DNA of 41,482 bases. It comes from Bacteroidota bacterium (GTDB lineage Bacteria > Bacteroidota > Bacteroidia > Chitinophagales > Chitinophagaceae). The stretch spans positions 1-41,482 of the forward strand of contig JAFDYG010000213.1 of the NCBI GenBank assembly GCA_018267545.1. Direction: 5' to 3'. Under the pieces are notes generated by a model that was given only the letters and a program-made list of their open reading frames with translations, had not been told where the DNA came from and did not search any database. Of this stretch, positions 31,831 to 40,738 are shown piece after piece (the first letter of the stretch is position 1; each line of letters starts with the position of its first letter). The translations under genes were made by a program, and so were the position numbers.

Positions 31831-34800
31831 ATGGCAACGAAAAAGCAATCTAAAGGCTTGCAGTTCTCCCGCCGCTTTACGAAAGAGGAAACCAACGTTT
31901 TCGATCAGTTCACCTACGATTATCGTACGTCCATCATTAGAAATCCCAGCGGGGAAGTGGTGTTTGAAATGAATAATGTAGAGGTCCCGGCTGGTTGGTC
32001 CCAGATTGCTACCGATATTCTTGCCCAAAAATATTTCCGCAAAGCCGGCGTCCCCCAGCCGGACGGCTCCCTGGGCCGCGAAACTTCTGTCAAACAGGTA
32101 GCCCATCGCATGGCTAACTGCTGGCGGGTTTGGGGCGAACGCTACGGCTATTTCGCCTCCGAAAAGGACGCACAGGTATTCTACGAAGAGCTGGTGTATA
32201 GCATCCTCGACCAGGCCTGCGTACCCAACTCTCCCCAATGGTTCAACACCGGTCTGCACGAGAGCTACGGCATCACCGGCAAACCCCAGGGACACTACTT
32301 TGTCGACCCCGTCGACGGACAATTAAAGAAATCCACTTCCGCGTACGAACGTCCCCAGCCTCACGCCTGCTTCATCCTCAGCGTCGAAGACGACCTGGTC
32401 AACGAAGGCGGCCTGATGGACCTCTGGGTCCGCGAAGCACGCATCTTCAAATACGGCTCCGGCGTAGGCACCAACTTCTCCCACATCCGCGGAGAAGGCG
32501 AAAAGCTTAGCGGCGGCGGCACTTCCAGCGGCCTCATGAGCTTCCTCAAGATCGGTGACCGCGCAGCCGGCGCCATCAAATCCGGCGGCACTACCCGCCG
32601 CGCTGCCAAGATGGTCTGCCTCGACCTCGACCACCCCGAAGTCATGGACTTCATCAACTGGAAGGTAGAAGAAGAAAAGAAAGTGGGAGCGCTGATCGCA
32701 GCCGGCTATCCCAGCGACTACGAAGGCGAAGCCTACAAAACCGTCTCCGGTCAGAACTCCAATAACTCCGTCCGCATCCCCAATAGCTTCTTCCACAAGC
32801 TGGAAAACGACGAAGACTGGGAACTCACGGCCCGTAGCGACCGCCGGGTCATGAAACGCCTCCCCGCCCGCGAAGTATGGAATCAAATTTCTTACGCCGC
32901 CTGGCGCTGCGCCGACCCCGGCACTCAATACGACACGACTATCAACGAATGGCATACCTGCCCCGCAGGCGGTCCCATCCGGGCCTCCAACCCCTGCTCG
33001 GAGTACATGTTCCTCGACAACACCGCTTGTAACCTGGCTTCCGTCAATCTCCGCCGCTTCTACAACGAAAAGAACAATACGGTAGACGTAGAAGGTTTCG
33101 AATATACCTGCCGCCTGTGGACCACCGTCCTGGAAGTATCCGTGCTGATGGCTCAATTCCCTTCCAAAGAAGTGGCCCAGCTTTCTTACGACTATCGCAC
33201 CCTGGGTCTGGGCTACGCCAACCTCGGCTCCATGCTGATGGTCATGGGTATCCCCTACGACAGTGAAGAAGCCCGCGGCCTCGCCGGTGCCATCACCGCC
33301 ATCATGACCGGCATCGCCTACAAGACCTCGGCTGAAATGGCCGGCGTCCTTGGCGCCTTCCCCCGCTACGAAGAAAATAAGGAAAGCATGCTCCGCGTCA
33401 TGCGCAACCACCGCCTGGCTGCCTACGACGCCGACGAATACGAAGGCCTCGAAACAAAACCCCAGGGCCTGAAAGCCAAGTACTGCCCCGACTATCTGCT
33501 AAAGGCAGCTACCAAGGCCTGGGACGAAGCCGTACAGCTCGGTGAAAAATACGGCTACCGCAACGCCCAGTCCACCGTTATCGCTCCCACCGGAACGATC
33601 GGCCTGGTAATGGACTGCGATACTACCGGCGTTGAACCCGACTTCGCCCTGGTGAAATTTAAAAAGCTCTCCGGCGGCGGCTACTTCAAAATCATCAACC
33701 AGTCGGTACCCCTCGCGCTGAAGAATCTCGGCTATACCGAAAAACAAATCGACTCGATCGTAAAATACGCGGTCGGCTCCGGCACCTTCGCCGGCGCACC
33801 CGCCATCAATCACCAGTCTCTGAGCGAAAAAGGTTTTATCGCAGAAGAGATCAAGAAGCTCGACGCAGCCGTCGGCTCCGCCTTCGAGATCGGCTTCGTC
33901 TTCAACGTCTATACCCTCGGCGAAGAATGCCTCCAACGTCTCGGCTTCAAACCCGCTCAGTACTACAACTTCGAATGGAACCTCCTCGAAGCGCTGGGCT
34001 TCACCGATGCCGAGATCGAGGCCGCCAATGACTACGTCTGCGGCACCATGACCATCGAAGGAGCGCCCTTCCTCAAGGAAGAGCATCTCGCGGTCTTCGA
34101 TTGCGCGAACAAATGCGGCAAAAAGGGTCAGCGCTACATCCACGCCCACGGCCATATCCGGATGATGGGAGCCGCTCAGCCATTTATCAGCGGAGCCATT
34201 TCCAAAACGATCAACCTTCCGAACGAAGCGACGGTGGAAGAGATCGCCGACGCTTATATGCTCAGCTGGAAGCTGGCGCTAAAAGCCTGCGCACTCTATC
34301 GCGACGGCTCCAAGCTCTCCCAGCCCCTCAGCACAAAGTCCGACAAGAAGAAGAAAGAAGCCGACACAGAAACTGTTCAAACAGCCGAAGCAGCACCCGC
34401 TCCCCAGCCCGTCGCCGAAACACATATCGTCGACATGAGCAAGCTCACCGTTCAGGAGCTGCTCGAAGAAGTACAAAAGCGCGTACAGGCTTCTCCCGAT
34501 ACCAAGCTGAAACGCGCCCTCGCCACCATCGTCGAACGACGCACGCTGCCGGCTAAAAGACGCGGCTTCACCCAGAAAGCCAAGATCAACGGCCAGGCCA
34601 TCTTCCTGCGCACCGGCGAATACAGCGACGGCACGGTAGGGGAGATCTTTATCGACATGGCCAAGGAAGGCGCCACTATGCGCAGCATGCTGAACTGCTT
34701 CGCCATCTCTATCTCGATCGGTCTGCAATACGGCGTACCGCTGGAAGAGTTTGTAGAGAAATTCGTCTTCACCCGCTTCGAGCCAAGCGGCATGGTCGAC

Positions 34801-35226
34801 CACCCGAATATCAAGAGCACGACCTCGATAGTGGACTTCATCTTCCGCTCCCTGGCGTATGAATACCTCAACCGGACCGACCTCGTCCACGTCCTCGACC
34901 GGCCCGAAGTCGGCAACACCGGCGAAGATGACTGGGATATGCCCGCGGAAGGCCCCGAGCTCAGCGACGTTCGCATCCTGGCCAAAGCCTCGGCTACGCC
35001 TACACCCACGCCCATGCCAACCCCTGCCTCCTCTCGCGCAGCAAGAGCGGCAGCGGCTTCTAACTCATTGATTAACAAGCATGATAATGGACTGGAGGCT
35101 ATAAATGCGGCAGCGCGCAGCATGCAGAGCGACGCCCCTGCCTGCAATACCTGCGGCCACATCACCATTCGCAGCGGAACCTGCTACAAATGCCTGAACT
35201 GCGGCAATAGCATGGGCTGCAGTTAA
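31831..35226 (+). CDS. nrdJ: Adenosylcobalamin-dependent class II ribonucleotide reductase
   Basis: A 1131-residue enzyme making deoxyribonucleotides with B12 as radical source, so oxygen-independent. Active-site residues follow the class II pattern: redox Cys C180 in QPHACFIL, the N387-P-C389-S-E391 loop with the thiyl Cys C389, and the second redox Cys C400 in NTACNLASVNL. The distance C389-C400 (11) is that of class II enzymes. A low-complexity insert of about 40 residues lies near 830-870, a T-P-rich linker near 1045-1060, and the C-terminus has a CxxC...CxxCxxC array (about 1108-1129) that may bind zinc or relay electrons. No second subunit is needed or present. Confidence 0.95.
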   Translation: MATKKQSKGLQFSRRFTKEETNVFDQFTYDYRTSIIRNPSGEVVFEMNNVEVPAGWSQIATDILAQKYFRKAGVPQPDGSLGRETSVKQVAHRMANCWRVWGERYGYFASEKDAQVFYEELVYSILDQACVPNSPQWFNTGLHESYGITGKPQGHYFVDPVDGQLKKSTSAYERPQPHACFILSVEDDLVNEGGLMDLWVREARIFKYGSGVGTNFSHIRGEGEKLSGGGTSSGLMSFLKIGDRAAGAIKSGGTTRRAAKMVCLDLDHPEVMDFINWKVEEEKKVGALIAAGYPSDYEGEAYKTVSGQNSNNSVRIPNSFFHKLENDEDWELTARSDRRVMKRLPAREVWNQISYAAWRCADPGTQYDTTINEWHTCPAGGPIRASNPCSEYMFLDNTACNLASVNLRRFYNEKNNTVDVEGFEYTCRLWTTVLEVSVLMAQFPSKEVAQLSYDYRTLGLGYANLGSMLMVMGIPYDSEEARGLAGAITAIMTGIAYKTSAEMAGVLGAFPRYEENKESMLRVMRNHRLAAYDADEYEGLETKPQGLKAKYCPDYLLKAATKAWDEAVQLGEKYGYRNAQSTVIAPTGTIGLVMDCDTTGVEPDFALVKFKKLSGGGYFKIINQSVPLALKNLGYTEKQIDSIVKYAVGSGTFAGAPAINHQSLSEKGFIAEEIKKLDAAVGSAFEIGFVFNVYTLGEECLQRLGFKPAQYYNFEWNLLEALGFTDAEIEAANDYVCGTMTIEGAPFLKEEHLAVFDCANKCGKKGQRYIHAHGHIRMMGAAQPFISGAISKTINLPNEATVEEIADAYMLSWKLALKACALYRDGSKLSQPLSTKSDKKKKEADTETVQTAEAAPAPQPVAETHIVDMSKLTVQELLEEVQKRVQASPDTKLKRALATIVERRTLPAKRRGFTQKAKINGQAIFLRTGEYSDGTVGEIFIDMAKEGATMRSMLNCFAISISIGLQYGVPLEEFVEKFVFTRFEPSGMVDHPNIKSTTSIVDFIFRSLAYEYLNRTDLVHVLDRPEVGNTGEDDWDMPAEGPELSDVRILAKASATPTPTPMPTPASSRAARAAAASNSLINKHDNGLEAINAAARSMQSDAPACNTCGHITIRSGTCYKCLNCGNSMGCS

Positions 35227-35273
35227 TTGACATAAATCAAGTTTCACGGACGGTATTTAACCATAAATGTTTT

Positions 35274-35299
35274 CCCCCCATCTCCATGGGGGGATTTTT
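35274..35299 (+). terminator. Rho-independent terminator of nrdJ
   Basis: An 8-bp GC-rich stem (35274-35281 with 35286-35293), a CTCC loop and a T-run directly after. Confidence 0.85.
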
Positions 35300-35406
35300 G
35301 TCGTTAGCCCTGTCCTGGCCTAAAAATTCGGTTATTTTTTAACTATCCTGCGACGTATCTTTTCGGTAGAATTATTCGTTAATCCTAATAACCCAAATTG
35401 AAAAAC

Positions 35407-35535
35407 ATGAAGAAAAGTATCCTGGTCGCCGTAATTGCAATTCTTATTTCCACGACTTTATTTTCCTGCAGTCATAGCGTGACACCCGGCGAAGCCGCAA
35501 GTCACCATTATGGTCGTTGCCGGGACGTCCGTTAA
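35407..35535 (+). CDS. Tiny lipoprotein (42 residues)
   Basis: A short ORF encoding a lipoprotein precursor: MKK start, a hydrophobic core (residues 5-18) and a lipobox LFSC with the acylated Cys at residue 21. The mature peptide is only 22 residues, with SVTPGEAASHHYGRCRDVR and one more Cys. A strong terminator follows 46 nt after the stop, and its own promoter-like TATCTTTT lies upstream. I recall similar mini-lipoproteins with a T-P-x-x-A-A...C-R core in other Bacteroidota. Function unknown. Confidence 0.7.
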   Translation: MKKSILVAVIAILISTTLFSCSHSVTPGEAASHHYGRCRDVR

Positions 35536-35581
35536 AATTAACTTCTACAAAATAAAGGTTTAGGGCAAACTTAATTTTTGG

Positions 35582-35609
35582 GCCATCTGCCAAAAGCAGA
35601 TGGCTTTTT
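35582..35609 (+). terminator. Rho-independent terminator of the tiny lipoprotein gene
   Basis: A perfect 9-bp stem (35582-35590 with 35596-35604), CAAAA loop, then TTTTTA. It directly abuts the second composite hairpin element. Confidence 0.85.
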
Positions 35610-35693
35610 ATTGGACGGAGTCCAATAGCCCGAAGGGCAATCATTAGCGGTATCGCGATAAAAAATTATATTTAGTTCAATTTTTTATCGCGA
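35610..35693. repeat. Composite hairpin element, copy 2
   Basis: A 7-bp mini-hairpin with GGA triloop (35610-35626), an extra 4-bp hairpin with GAA triloop (35628-35638), then a long hairpin with 15-bp perfect arms (35653-35667 and 35679-35693) and an 11-nt loop ending TTC. The core AT-rich arm is identical to copy 1; the outer pairs differ in a compensating way. Confidence 0.6.
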
Positions 35694-35714
35694 ATACAAT
35701 TGGTGGCAATTGCC

Positions 35715-35722
35715 TATTTTCG
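35715..35722 (+). promoter_or_regulatory. -7-like element (TATTTTCG) beside the YcxB-like gene start
   Basis: A TAnnTTTG-like sequence ends 5 nt before the ATG at 35728. No -33 box is obvious. If real, it would give a leaderless transcript. Confidence 0.3.
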
Positions 35723-35727
35723 CCCCA

Positions 35728-36204
35728 ATGACTATCCAATTCGGTTACAATAAAAAGCAAGTGCTGGACGGACTGAGGGGCCATTTTTTCGGAAAACCTG
35801 AGATTCGGATCATGGCCATTATCATCAATGTTTTCGCCATTCTTTCCGCTGTTTTATTTGCCCTCAAAAGAATACAACCCCTGCCTTTCCTCCTCTTCTC
35901 CGTGCTCTGGCTCTTTCTCTGGGTCTCAATCCGTCGAATCCTCCCCCTGAGCATCTATAAAAAATCTGTCACCTTCCAGGATACCTTTACCCTCACTATC
36001 GGCCACCTCGGCCTCCAGCTGGAAACCAAGAAAGGAAGTCAACTATGGCCCTGGGAAGTGTTTAGCGGCTTCAAGGAAACGGCCTACTTTTTTCACGTCT
36101 ATTTCAATCCCCGTTCCTTCTTTATGATACCGAAGGATTCCTTCAAAGACATCACCGAAATACAAGAAGCCCGCGCGATGCTGAAAGAACGGATAAAAAG
36201 CTAG
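35728..36204 (+). CDS. YcxB-like membrane protein
   Basis: A 158-residue protein with two closely spaced transmembrane helices (about residues 28-46 and 50-70) and a cytosolic C-terminal domain of about 85 residues. The C-terminal segment, with LGLQLETKKGSQLWPWEVF, a hydrophobic YFFHVYFNP strand and the SFFMIPKDSF motif, matches the YcxB family, whose function is not known. The ATG at 35728 follows an in-frame TTG six codons earlier; the ATG is the better start. It stands alone between the repeat element and convergent gldB. Confidence 0.75.
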   Translation: MTIQFGYNKKQVLDGLRGHFFGKPEIRIMAIIINVFAILSAVLFALKRIQPLPFLLFSVLWLFLWVSIRRILPLSIYKKSVTFQDTFTLTIGHLGLQLETKKGSQLWPWEVFSGFKETAYFFHVYFNPRSFFMIPKDSFKDITEIQEARAMLKERIKS

Positions 36205-36216
36205 CGCCCAGCCCGC

Positions 36217-37233
36217 CTATTTCGGCTTATACTTCGCCTCCTCAAAAATTACCCGCGCCGGCACATGCATCAGCTGCGCAGGCGGCATCTCCGGATGCAT
36301 CCCGGCATACTTCTGCACAATCCTCCAACCCACCCAGGTTCCGATATTCCCCGGCGCCGCATCCGGCATCCCCAGCGTCTTCGGATTTTCCCCGACATAA
36401 TTCTTGATGATATCCGGGTCGATCGTATAAAGATCATTCTTCAAAAAGAACCCCCAAACTTCCGCCTCGTTCGACTCGCACCACTTCAGCTGCGAAGCAG
36501 CAAACCCCGTTCGGATACTATCCGGCGCATCCGGCTGCAGCTTCTCCATCAGCCACCAATACCGGCCCTTGACGATCATCTGCTCGATCATCGGCCGGCC
36601 GTCACTGCTGTCCGGACAAATGTCCTCCGCCAGATTACGGAGGCAATTCGCCTGTATATACTCCGTCTCGAACCGGCGGGAGATATACTGCGGATACATT
36701 TCCTGCCCCTGCTGCGAAAGATAGAACGAGAAATTCCGCCCCGCATAGGACTGCAATCCGATACCCAGCGCATAAGCCGTAACCGCTACGCCAGGGCCGT
36801 CAAAAGGGCCGATATACGCCACGACCTTGCGCGGCAGGGGATATTGCGGAAAATAGTATTTAACGTGCTTAAAACCCGTCTGCAGCTCCTTTTCGAGCCA
36901 ACCCAGATCCTTGAACCTGGGCTCCAGCGAATCCCGTATCGGCATATAGCTCGTCAGAAACCGCCGCGCCGAGGCAAAGGCCGTAACACTGGTATCCGAC
37001 AACGGCCCCGCGCCGAGAATATTGGCGACAAAATCCTGTGTGAACCATGGATATCGCTGATTCAATCTGTATAATCCCGGCACAATGTTATTGCTGTCCA
37101 GCGCAAAGAACGCCGTATCGAACCGCTCGATATGAATAGCGCCCACTTCCACACCCGAAACATCCGGCTTGCCACCCCGGTTACCACAGGCCGCAAGGCA
37201 AAAAACAAACGCTGCAAAAAGGTATTTCTTCAT
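36217..37233 (-). CDS. gldB: Gliding motility lipoprotein GldB
   Basis: A 338-residue lipoprotein with a signal peptide and lipobox (LAAC, Cys at residue 15). The GldB-family features are IHIERFDTAFFALD (about residues 34-47), the WFTQDFVANILG segment (about 63-74) and YPLPRKVVAYIGPFDGPGV (about 129-147), then GIGLQSYAGRNFSFYL. In Flavobacterium GldB is required for gliding and is linked to the type IX secretion/gliding machinery; homologues also occur in non-gliding Bacteroidota. I use the ATG at 37233. In Flavobacterium gldC follows gldB; here the next gene points the other way, so gldC is not adjacent. It is divergent from nadE by 80 bp. Confidence 0.88.
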   Translation of the reverse strand: MKKYLFAAFVFCLAACGNRGGKPDVSGVEVGAIHIERFDTAFFALDSNNIVPGLYRLNQRYPWFTQDFVANILGAGPLSDTSVTAFASARRFLTSYMPIRDSLEPRFKDLGWLEKELQTGFKHVKYYFPQYPLPRKVVAYIGPFDGPGVAVTAYALGIGLQSYAGRNFSFYLSQQGQEMYPQYISRRFETEYIQANCLRNLAEDICPDSSDGRPMIEQMIVKGRYWWLMEKLQPDAPDSIRTGFAASQLKWCESNEAEVWGFFLKNDLYTIDPDIIKNYVGENPKTLGMPDAAPGNIGTWVGWRIVQKYAGMHPEMPPAQLMHVPARVIFEEAKYKPK

Positions 37234-37301
37234 TATGCTGGGTTTAACGATAAATGATTCAGCCAATTGTAGGAGCGGATGTCCAAATTTAGTATTTAAC
37301 G

Positions 37302-37309
37302 TAACTTTG
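37302..37309 (+). promoter_or_regulatory. Perfect -7 element (TAACTTTG) 4 nt before nadE
   Basis: An exact TAnnTTTG match ends 4 nt before the nadE ATG. A -33 TTTG is not found at the usual distance. The position predicts a leaderless or near-leaderless mRNA. Confidence 0.35.
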
Positions 37310-37313
37310 ACTC

Positions 37314-39086
37314 ATGAAAATTGCATTGGCTCAACAAAATTATCACGTCGGTAATTTTGAAGCAAACACCCGCAAGATCATCGACGGCATCCACCAAGCC
37401 AAAGCCGCCGGCGCCGACCTCGTTGTCTTCTCCGAACTATGCGTTTGCGGCTACCCGCCCCGTGACTTCCTCGAATTCGAAGACTTTATCGCCGAATGCT
37501 ATAAGGCGATCGACACCATAAAGCAGCACGCCGACACCATCGGCGTCATCGTCGGCGGCCCAGCCCGCAATCCCATCAGAGAAGGAAAGGATCTCTTCAA
37601 CGCTGCCTGGCTTCTCTATGAAAAGGAAGTCAAAGGCGTCGCACACAAGACCTGTCTGCCCAACTACGACGTATTCGACGAATACCGCTATTTCGAACCC
37701 GCCTACGAATGGAATGTCATCCCCTTCAAGGGTAAGAAGATTGCCCTCACCATCTGTGAGGACGCCTGGAATCTGGGTGACAACCCGCTCTACCGCATCT
37801 GCCCGATGGACCAGCTGATCAAGCAGCACCCCGATCTGATGATCAATATCTCCGCGTCCCCCTTCGACTACGACCACGACGAAGACCGCAAGGAAGTGGT
37901 CCGCCAGAACGTCCTCAAATACGGCCTGCCTATGTATTACTGCAACGCCGTCGGCTCCCAAACAGAAATCATTTTCGATGGCGGCAGCGTGATCTATGAT
38001 GCAAGCGGAAACCTGGTAAAGGAGATGAAGTATTTCGAAGAGGATTTCGAAGTGATCGAAATACCGCAGCCCGTCCCGCCCTTATATGAAGAGGTAGTTC
38101 CCGGATTTTCGATCGCCGTTCACCACGAGCAGTCCGCCAACCCGGTCCATTCGAACACTACCGCGAGCGAGCTCTTCGATAAGGATATGCGCGTTTCCCG
38201 CGTCACAGACCCCGAACAGATTTTAAGCTATCTGACAAGAGAAGACAATATCGCCCAGATACATAGTGCCCTGGTCCTTGGCATCCGGGACTATTTTACC
38301 AAGATGGGCTTTACCAAAGCCATCCTTGGCAGCAGCGGCGGTATCGATAGCGCCGTCACCCTGGCCCTGGCCTGCGAAGCCCTCGGTAAAGAAAACGTCC
38401 GCGCCATCCTGCTCCCCTCCGAGTTCTCGACCTCGCATTCCGTACAGGACGCCGAAAAGCTGTCCCAAAACCTGGGCAACCCCTACGACATCATTCCCAT
38501 TCGCGAAGTCTACGACGCCCTGCTGCATACGCTAAAGCCCGTCTTCAAAGACCTGCCTTTCGGTCTGGCAGAGGAAAATCTGCAAAGCCGCACCCGCGGG
38601 AACATCCTCATGGGGCTGGCCAATAAATTCGGGTATGTGCTGCTGAATACGTCCAACAAAAGCGAGCTTTCCACGGGCTATGGCACCCTATACGGCGACA
38701 TGGCCGGCGGTCTCAGCGTACTCGGCGACGTGTATAAAGGACAAGTATATGCGCTGGCCCGCTACATCAATCGAAACGGTGAGGTTATCCCGGTCAATAT
38801 CCTCGACAAGGCGCCCTCGGCTGAGCTGCGTCCCAACCAGAAAGACAGCGACAGCCTCCCCGACTACGACGTCCTCGACAAAGTATTGTATCAGTATATC
38901 GAAAGAAGACAAGGCCCCAAAGAAATCATCGCGATGGGCATCGACGAGGCCGTGGTCAAACGAATCCTGAAACTGGTCAATACAAGCGAATACAAACGGA
39001 ATCAATTTTGTCCGATCATCCGCGTAAGCTGTAAAGCATTTGGAGTGGGGCGCCGTGTTCCGATAGTGGGGAAATACCTGGCTTAG
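37314..39086 (+). CDS. nadE: Glutamine-dependent NAD+ synthetase
   Basis: A 590-residue two-domain enzyme that amidates deamido-NAD using ammonia from glutamine. The N-terminal nitrilase-type glutaminase domain (about 1-265) has its triad: E41 (FSELCVCGYPP), K112 (AHKTCLPNYDVFDE) and C148 (LTICEDAW). The C-terminal ATP-pyrophosphatase domain (about 310-590) begins with the P-loop LGSSGGIDSAVTLALA (about 339-354) and includes NLQSRTRGNILMGLAN and LLNTSNKSELSTGYGTLYGD. Length is within the range of glutamine-type NadE. It is divergent from gldB, a pairing I recall from other Bacteroidota. Confidence 0.96.
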   Translation: MKIALAQQNYHVGNFEANTRKIIDGIHQAKAAGADLVVFSELCVCGYPPRDFLEFEDFIAECYKAIDTIKQHADTIGVIVGGPARNPIREGKDLFNAAWLLYEKEVKGVAHKTCLPNYDVFDEYRYFEPAYEWNVIPFKGKKIALTICEDAWNLGDNPLYRICPMDQLIKQHPDLMINISASPFDYDHDEDRKEVVRQNVLKYGLPMYYCNAVGSQTEIIFDGGSVIYDASGNLVKEMKYFEEDFEVIEIPQPVPPLYEEVVPGFSIAVHHEQSANPVHSNTTASELFDKDMRVSRVTDPEQILSYLTREDNIAQIHSALVLGIRDYFTKMGFTKAILGSSGGIDSAVTLALACEALGKENVRAILLPSEFSTSHSVQDAEKLSQNLGNPYDIIPIREVYDALLHTLKPVFKDLPFGLAEENLQSRTRGNILMGLANKFGYVLLNTSNKSELSTGYGTLYGDMAGGLSVLGDVYKGQVYALARYINRNGEVIPVNILDKAPSAELRPNQKDSDSLPDYDVLDKVLYQYIERRQGPKEIIAMGIDEAVVKRILKLVNTSEYKRNQFCPIIRVSCKAFGVGRRVPIVGKYLA

Positions 39087-39105
39087 CAATAACGGCCAGA
39101 CATCG

Positions 39106-39519
39106 TTAATGGCTTAATACGATCGTATAGCGCGTATTGTCGTTGCCAAACTTCTGATCCGCATAGATCTCTAAGCGATGACTCGTCAGCGTCCGAACCT
39201 TATAGTATTGGTCCTGAAAATAGATCGTGCTGTCATTATTCTGAAAAGTCCAGATAAAGGGAAGCTTATTCTTCGATACGGTCTGTGTGTAACCCGTGCC
39301 ATCCTTCAAAAAAATTACGCTAAAGTCTTTTTCGCTGCCTGCAATGCGTGGGTCGAGCGCATTGAAAACTCCTGCATCTTCCGAACCAAACCCCGCCTGC
39401 TCATACTTCCAGGGGGTTGCCGTCAGGAGATCGACATCCTTCGATGAAGAGCCCCGATGGGAACAGCTGATTACCAGTAACCCAGCTACAAAGGGTAGTA
39501 TGGTTGTTTTCAAAAACAT
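39106..39519 (-). CDS. Small lipoprotein, lipocalin-like
   Basis: A 137-residue lipoprotein precursor. The signal ends at a lipobox (VISC, Cys at about residue 19). The mature protein begins with a Ser/Gly-rich linker and has a DLLTATPWKYEQAGFG opening, then alternating strands such as DFSVIFLKDGTGYTQT, LPFIWTFQNNDSTIYFQD and HRLEIYADQ. That opening and strand pattern resemble the small lipocalin-like domains common in Bacteroidota. No enzymatic residues are evident. I prefer the ATG at 39519 to a GTG two codons earlier. It converges with nadE (19 nt between stops). Confidence 0.7.
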   Translation of the reverse strand: MFLKTTILPFVAGLLVISCSHRGSSSKDVDLLTATPWKYEQAGFGSEDAGVFNALDPRIAGSEKDFSVIFLKDGTGYTQTVSKNKLPFIWTFQNNDSTIYFQDQYYKVRTLTSHRLEIYADQKFGNDNTRYTIVLSH

Positions 39520-39653
39520 TCTCACATGTCAAGGTTAGAGGGCGCGGAAGCCTATAAGTTTAAACTGCAAAGTCGGATAATTATTGCTTATATATATAAT
39601 TAAATTGATATTAAAATCGCCTCCGGGACCAACCATTCTAAATCACTTTCATT

Positions 39654-39670
39654 TGGCAAGCTAATTGCCA
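39654..39670 (+). promoter_or_regulatory. Small inverted repeat upstream of the MoxR gene
   Basis: A 6-bp TGGCAA/TTGCCA repeat with a 5-nt spacer, 57 nt before the MoxR start. A TATTTTCG sequence (39697-39704) follows, 23 nt before the start, and could be its -7 element. Confidence 0.3.
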
Positions 39671-39727
39671 CCTTATCGCAACGAAGAAAAAATCGTTATT
39701 TTCGAGCCCACAGAATCAGAACAATAT

Positions 39728-40729
39728 ATGCTATATACAGCCGAGGATATCAGACAACTGAACAACAAAATCCAATACCAGGCGGCATTTATTGACCGCC
39801 TCCGCGATGAGGTAGGCCGCGTCATCATCGGCCAGCACCACATGCTGGACCGCCTCCTAATCGGCCTCCTAAGCAACGGCCACGTCCTCCTCGAGGGCGT
39901 CCCCGGGCTGGCTAAGACTTTGGCAATCAAATCATTGTCCCAAGCCATTCACGCCAAATTCAGCCGGATCCAGTTCACCCCCGACCTGCTCCCCGCCGAC
40001 GTCATCGGTACCATGATCTACAACCAGCAGAAGCACGAATTCGTAGTCCGCAAAGGACCGATCTTCGCCAACTTCGTCCTGGCCGATGAAATCAACCGTG
40101 CCCCGGCCAAAGTGCAAAGCGCCCTGCTCGAAGCCATGCAGGAACGCCAGGTAACTCTGGGAGATACCAGCCACAAGCTGGAAGAGCCCTTCCTGGTACT
40201 GGCCACCCAGAACCCGCTCGAGCAGGAAGGTACCTACCCGCTGCCGGAAGCCCAGCAGGACCGCTTTATCATGAAAGTAATCGTCGATTATCCCACCAAG
40301 CAGGAAGAACAGCTCATCATTCGGCAGAATGTACAGGGGCTCCAGTCGGCCAAAGTAGAGCAGGTGGTGTCGATGCAGGAGATCATGGAAGCAAAGGACC
40401 TCTGCCGGCAGATCTACATGGACGAAAAAGTAGAACACTATATTCTCGATATCGTATTTGCAACTCGTACACCGGAGAAATACAAGCTCGAGAAGCTGAA
40501 ACCGCTGATCGCCTATGGCGGCAGCCCGCGCGCCAGCATCAACCTGGCACTCGCGGCAAAGGCAAACGCCTTCCTGAATAAGAGAGGCTATGTTATCCCC
40601 GAAGACGTGCGGTCCATTTCCAAAGACGTCCTGCGCCACCGTATCGGCCTCACCTATGAAGCAGAAGCGGAAAGCGTAAACGTCGAACACGTAATCGACG
40701 AAATTCTCAAAGTCATTCCCATACCTTAA
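39728..40729 (+). CDS. MoxR-family AAA+ ATPase
   Basis: A 333-residue AAA+ protein. Walker A is LLEGVPGLAKTLAIKS (about residues 55-70), Walker B FVLADEINRAPAKVQSALLEAMQER (about 116-140, shown across the motif), sensor 1 lies in LVLATQNPLEQEGTYPLPEAQ, and the sensor 2/lid domain occupies about 225-333. MoxR ATPases act as chaperones that assemble or activate partner proteins with von Willebrand A domains. The DUF58 protein encoded 9 nt downstream is such a partner, and BatA/B-type genes often follow in Bacteroidota. The ATG at 39728 is preferred to a TTG 21 codons upstream. Confidence 0.93.
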   Translation: MLYTAEDIRQLNNKIQYQAAFIDRLRDEVGRVIIGQHHMLDRLLIGLLSNGHVLLEGVPGLAKTLAIKSLSQAIHAKFSRIQFTPDLLPADVIGTMIYNQQKHEFVVRKGPIFANFVLADEINRAPAKVQSALLEAMQERQVTLGDTSHKLEEPFLVLATQNPLEQEGTYPLPEAQQDRFIMKVIVDYPTKQEEQLIIRQNVQGLQSAKVEQVVSMQEIMEAKDLCRQIYMDEKVEHYILDIVFATRTPEKYKLEKLKPLIAYGGSPRASINLALAAKANAFLNKRGYVIPEDVRSISKDVLRHRIGLTYEAEAESVNVEHVIDEILKVIPIP

Positions 40730-40738
40730 TGTCACGGC

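Noticed and set aside
32323-33411. 362-codon antisense ORF inside nrdJ
   Set aside because: Opposite a strongly conserved coding region with high GC at third positions; its composition (Val/Gly/Phe/Asp-rich) is that of an antisense shadow.
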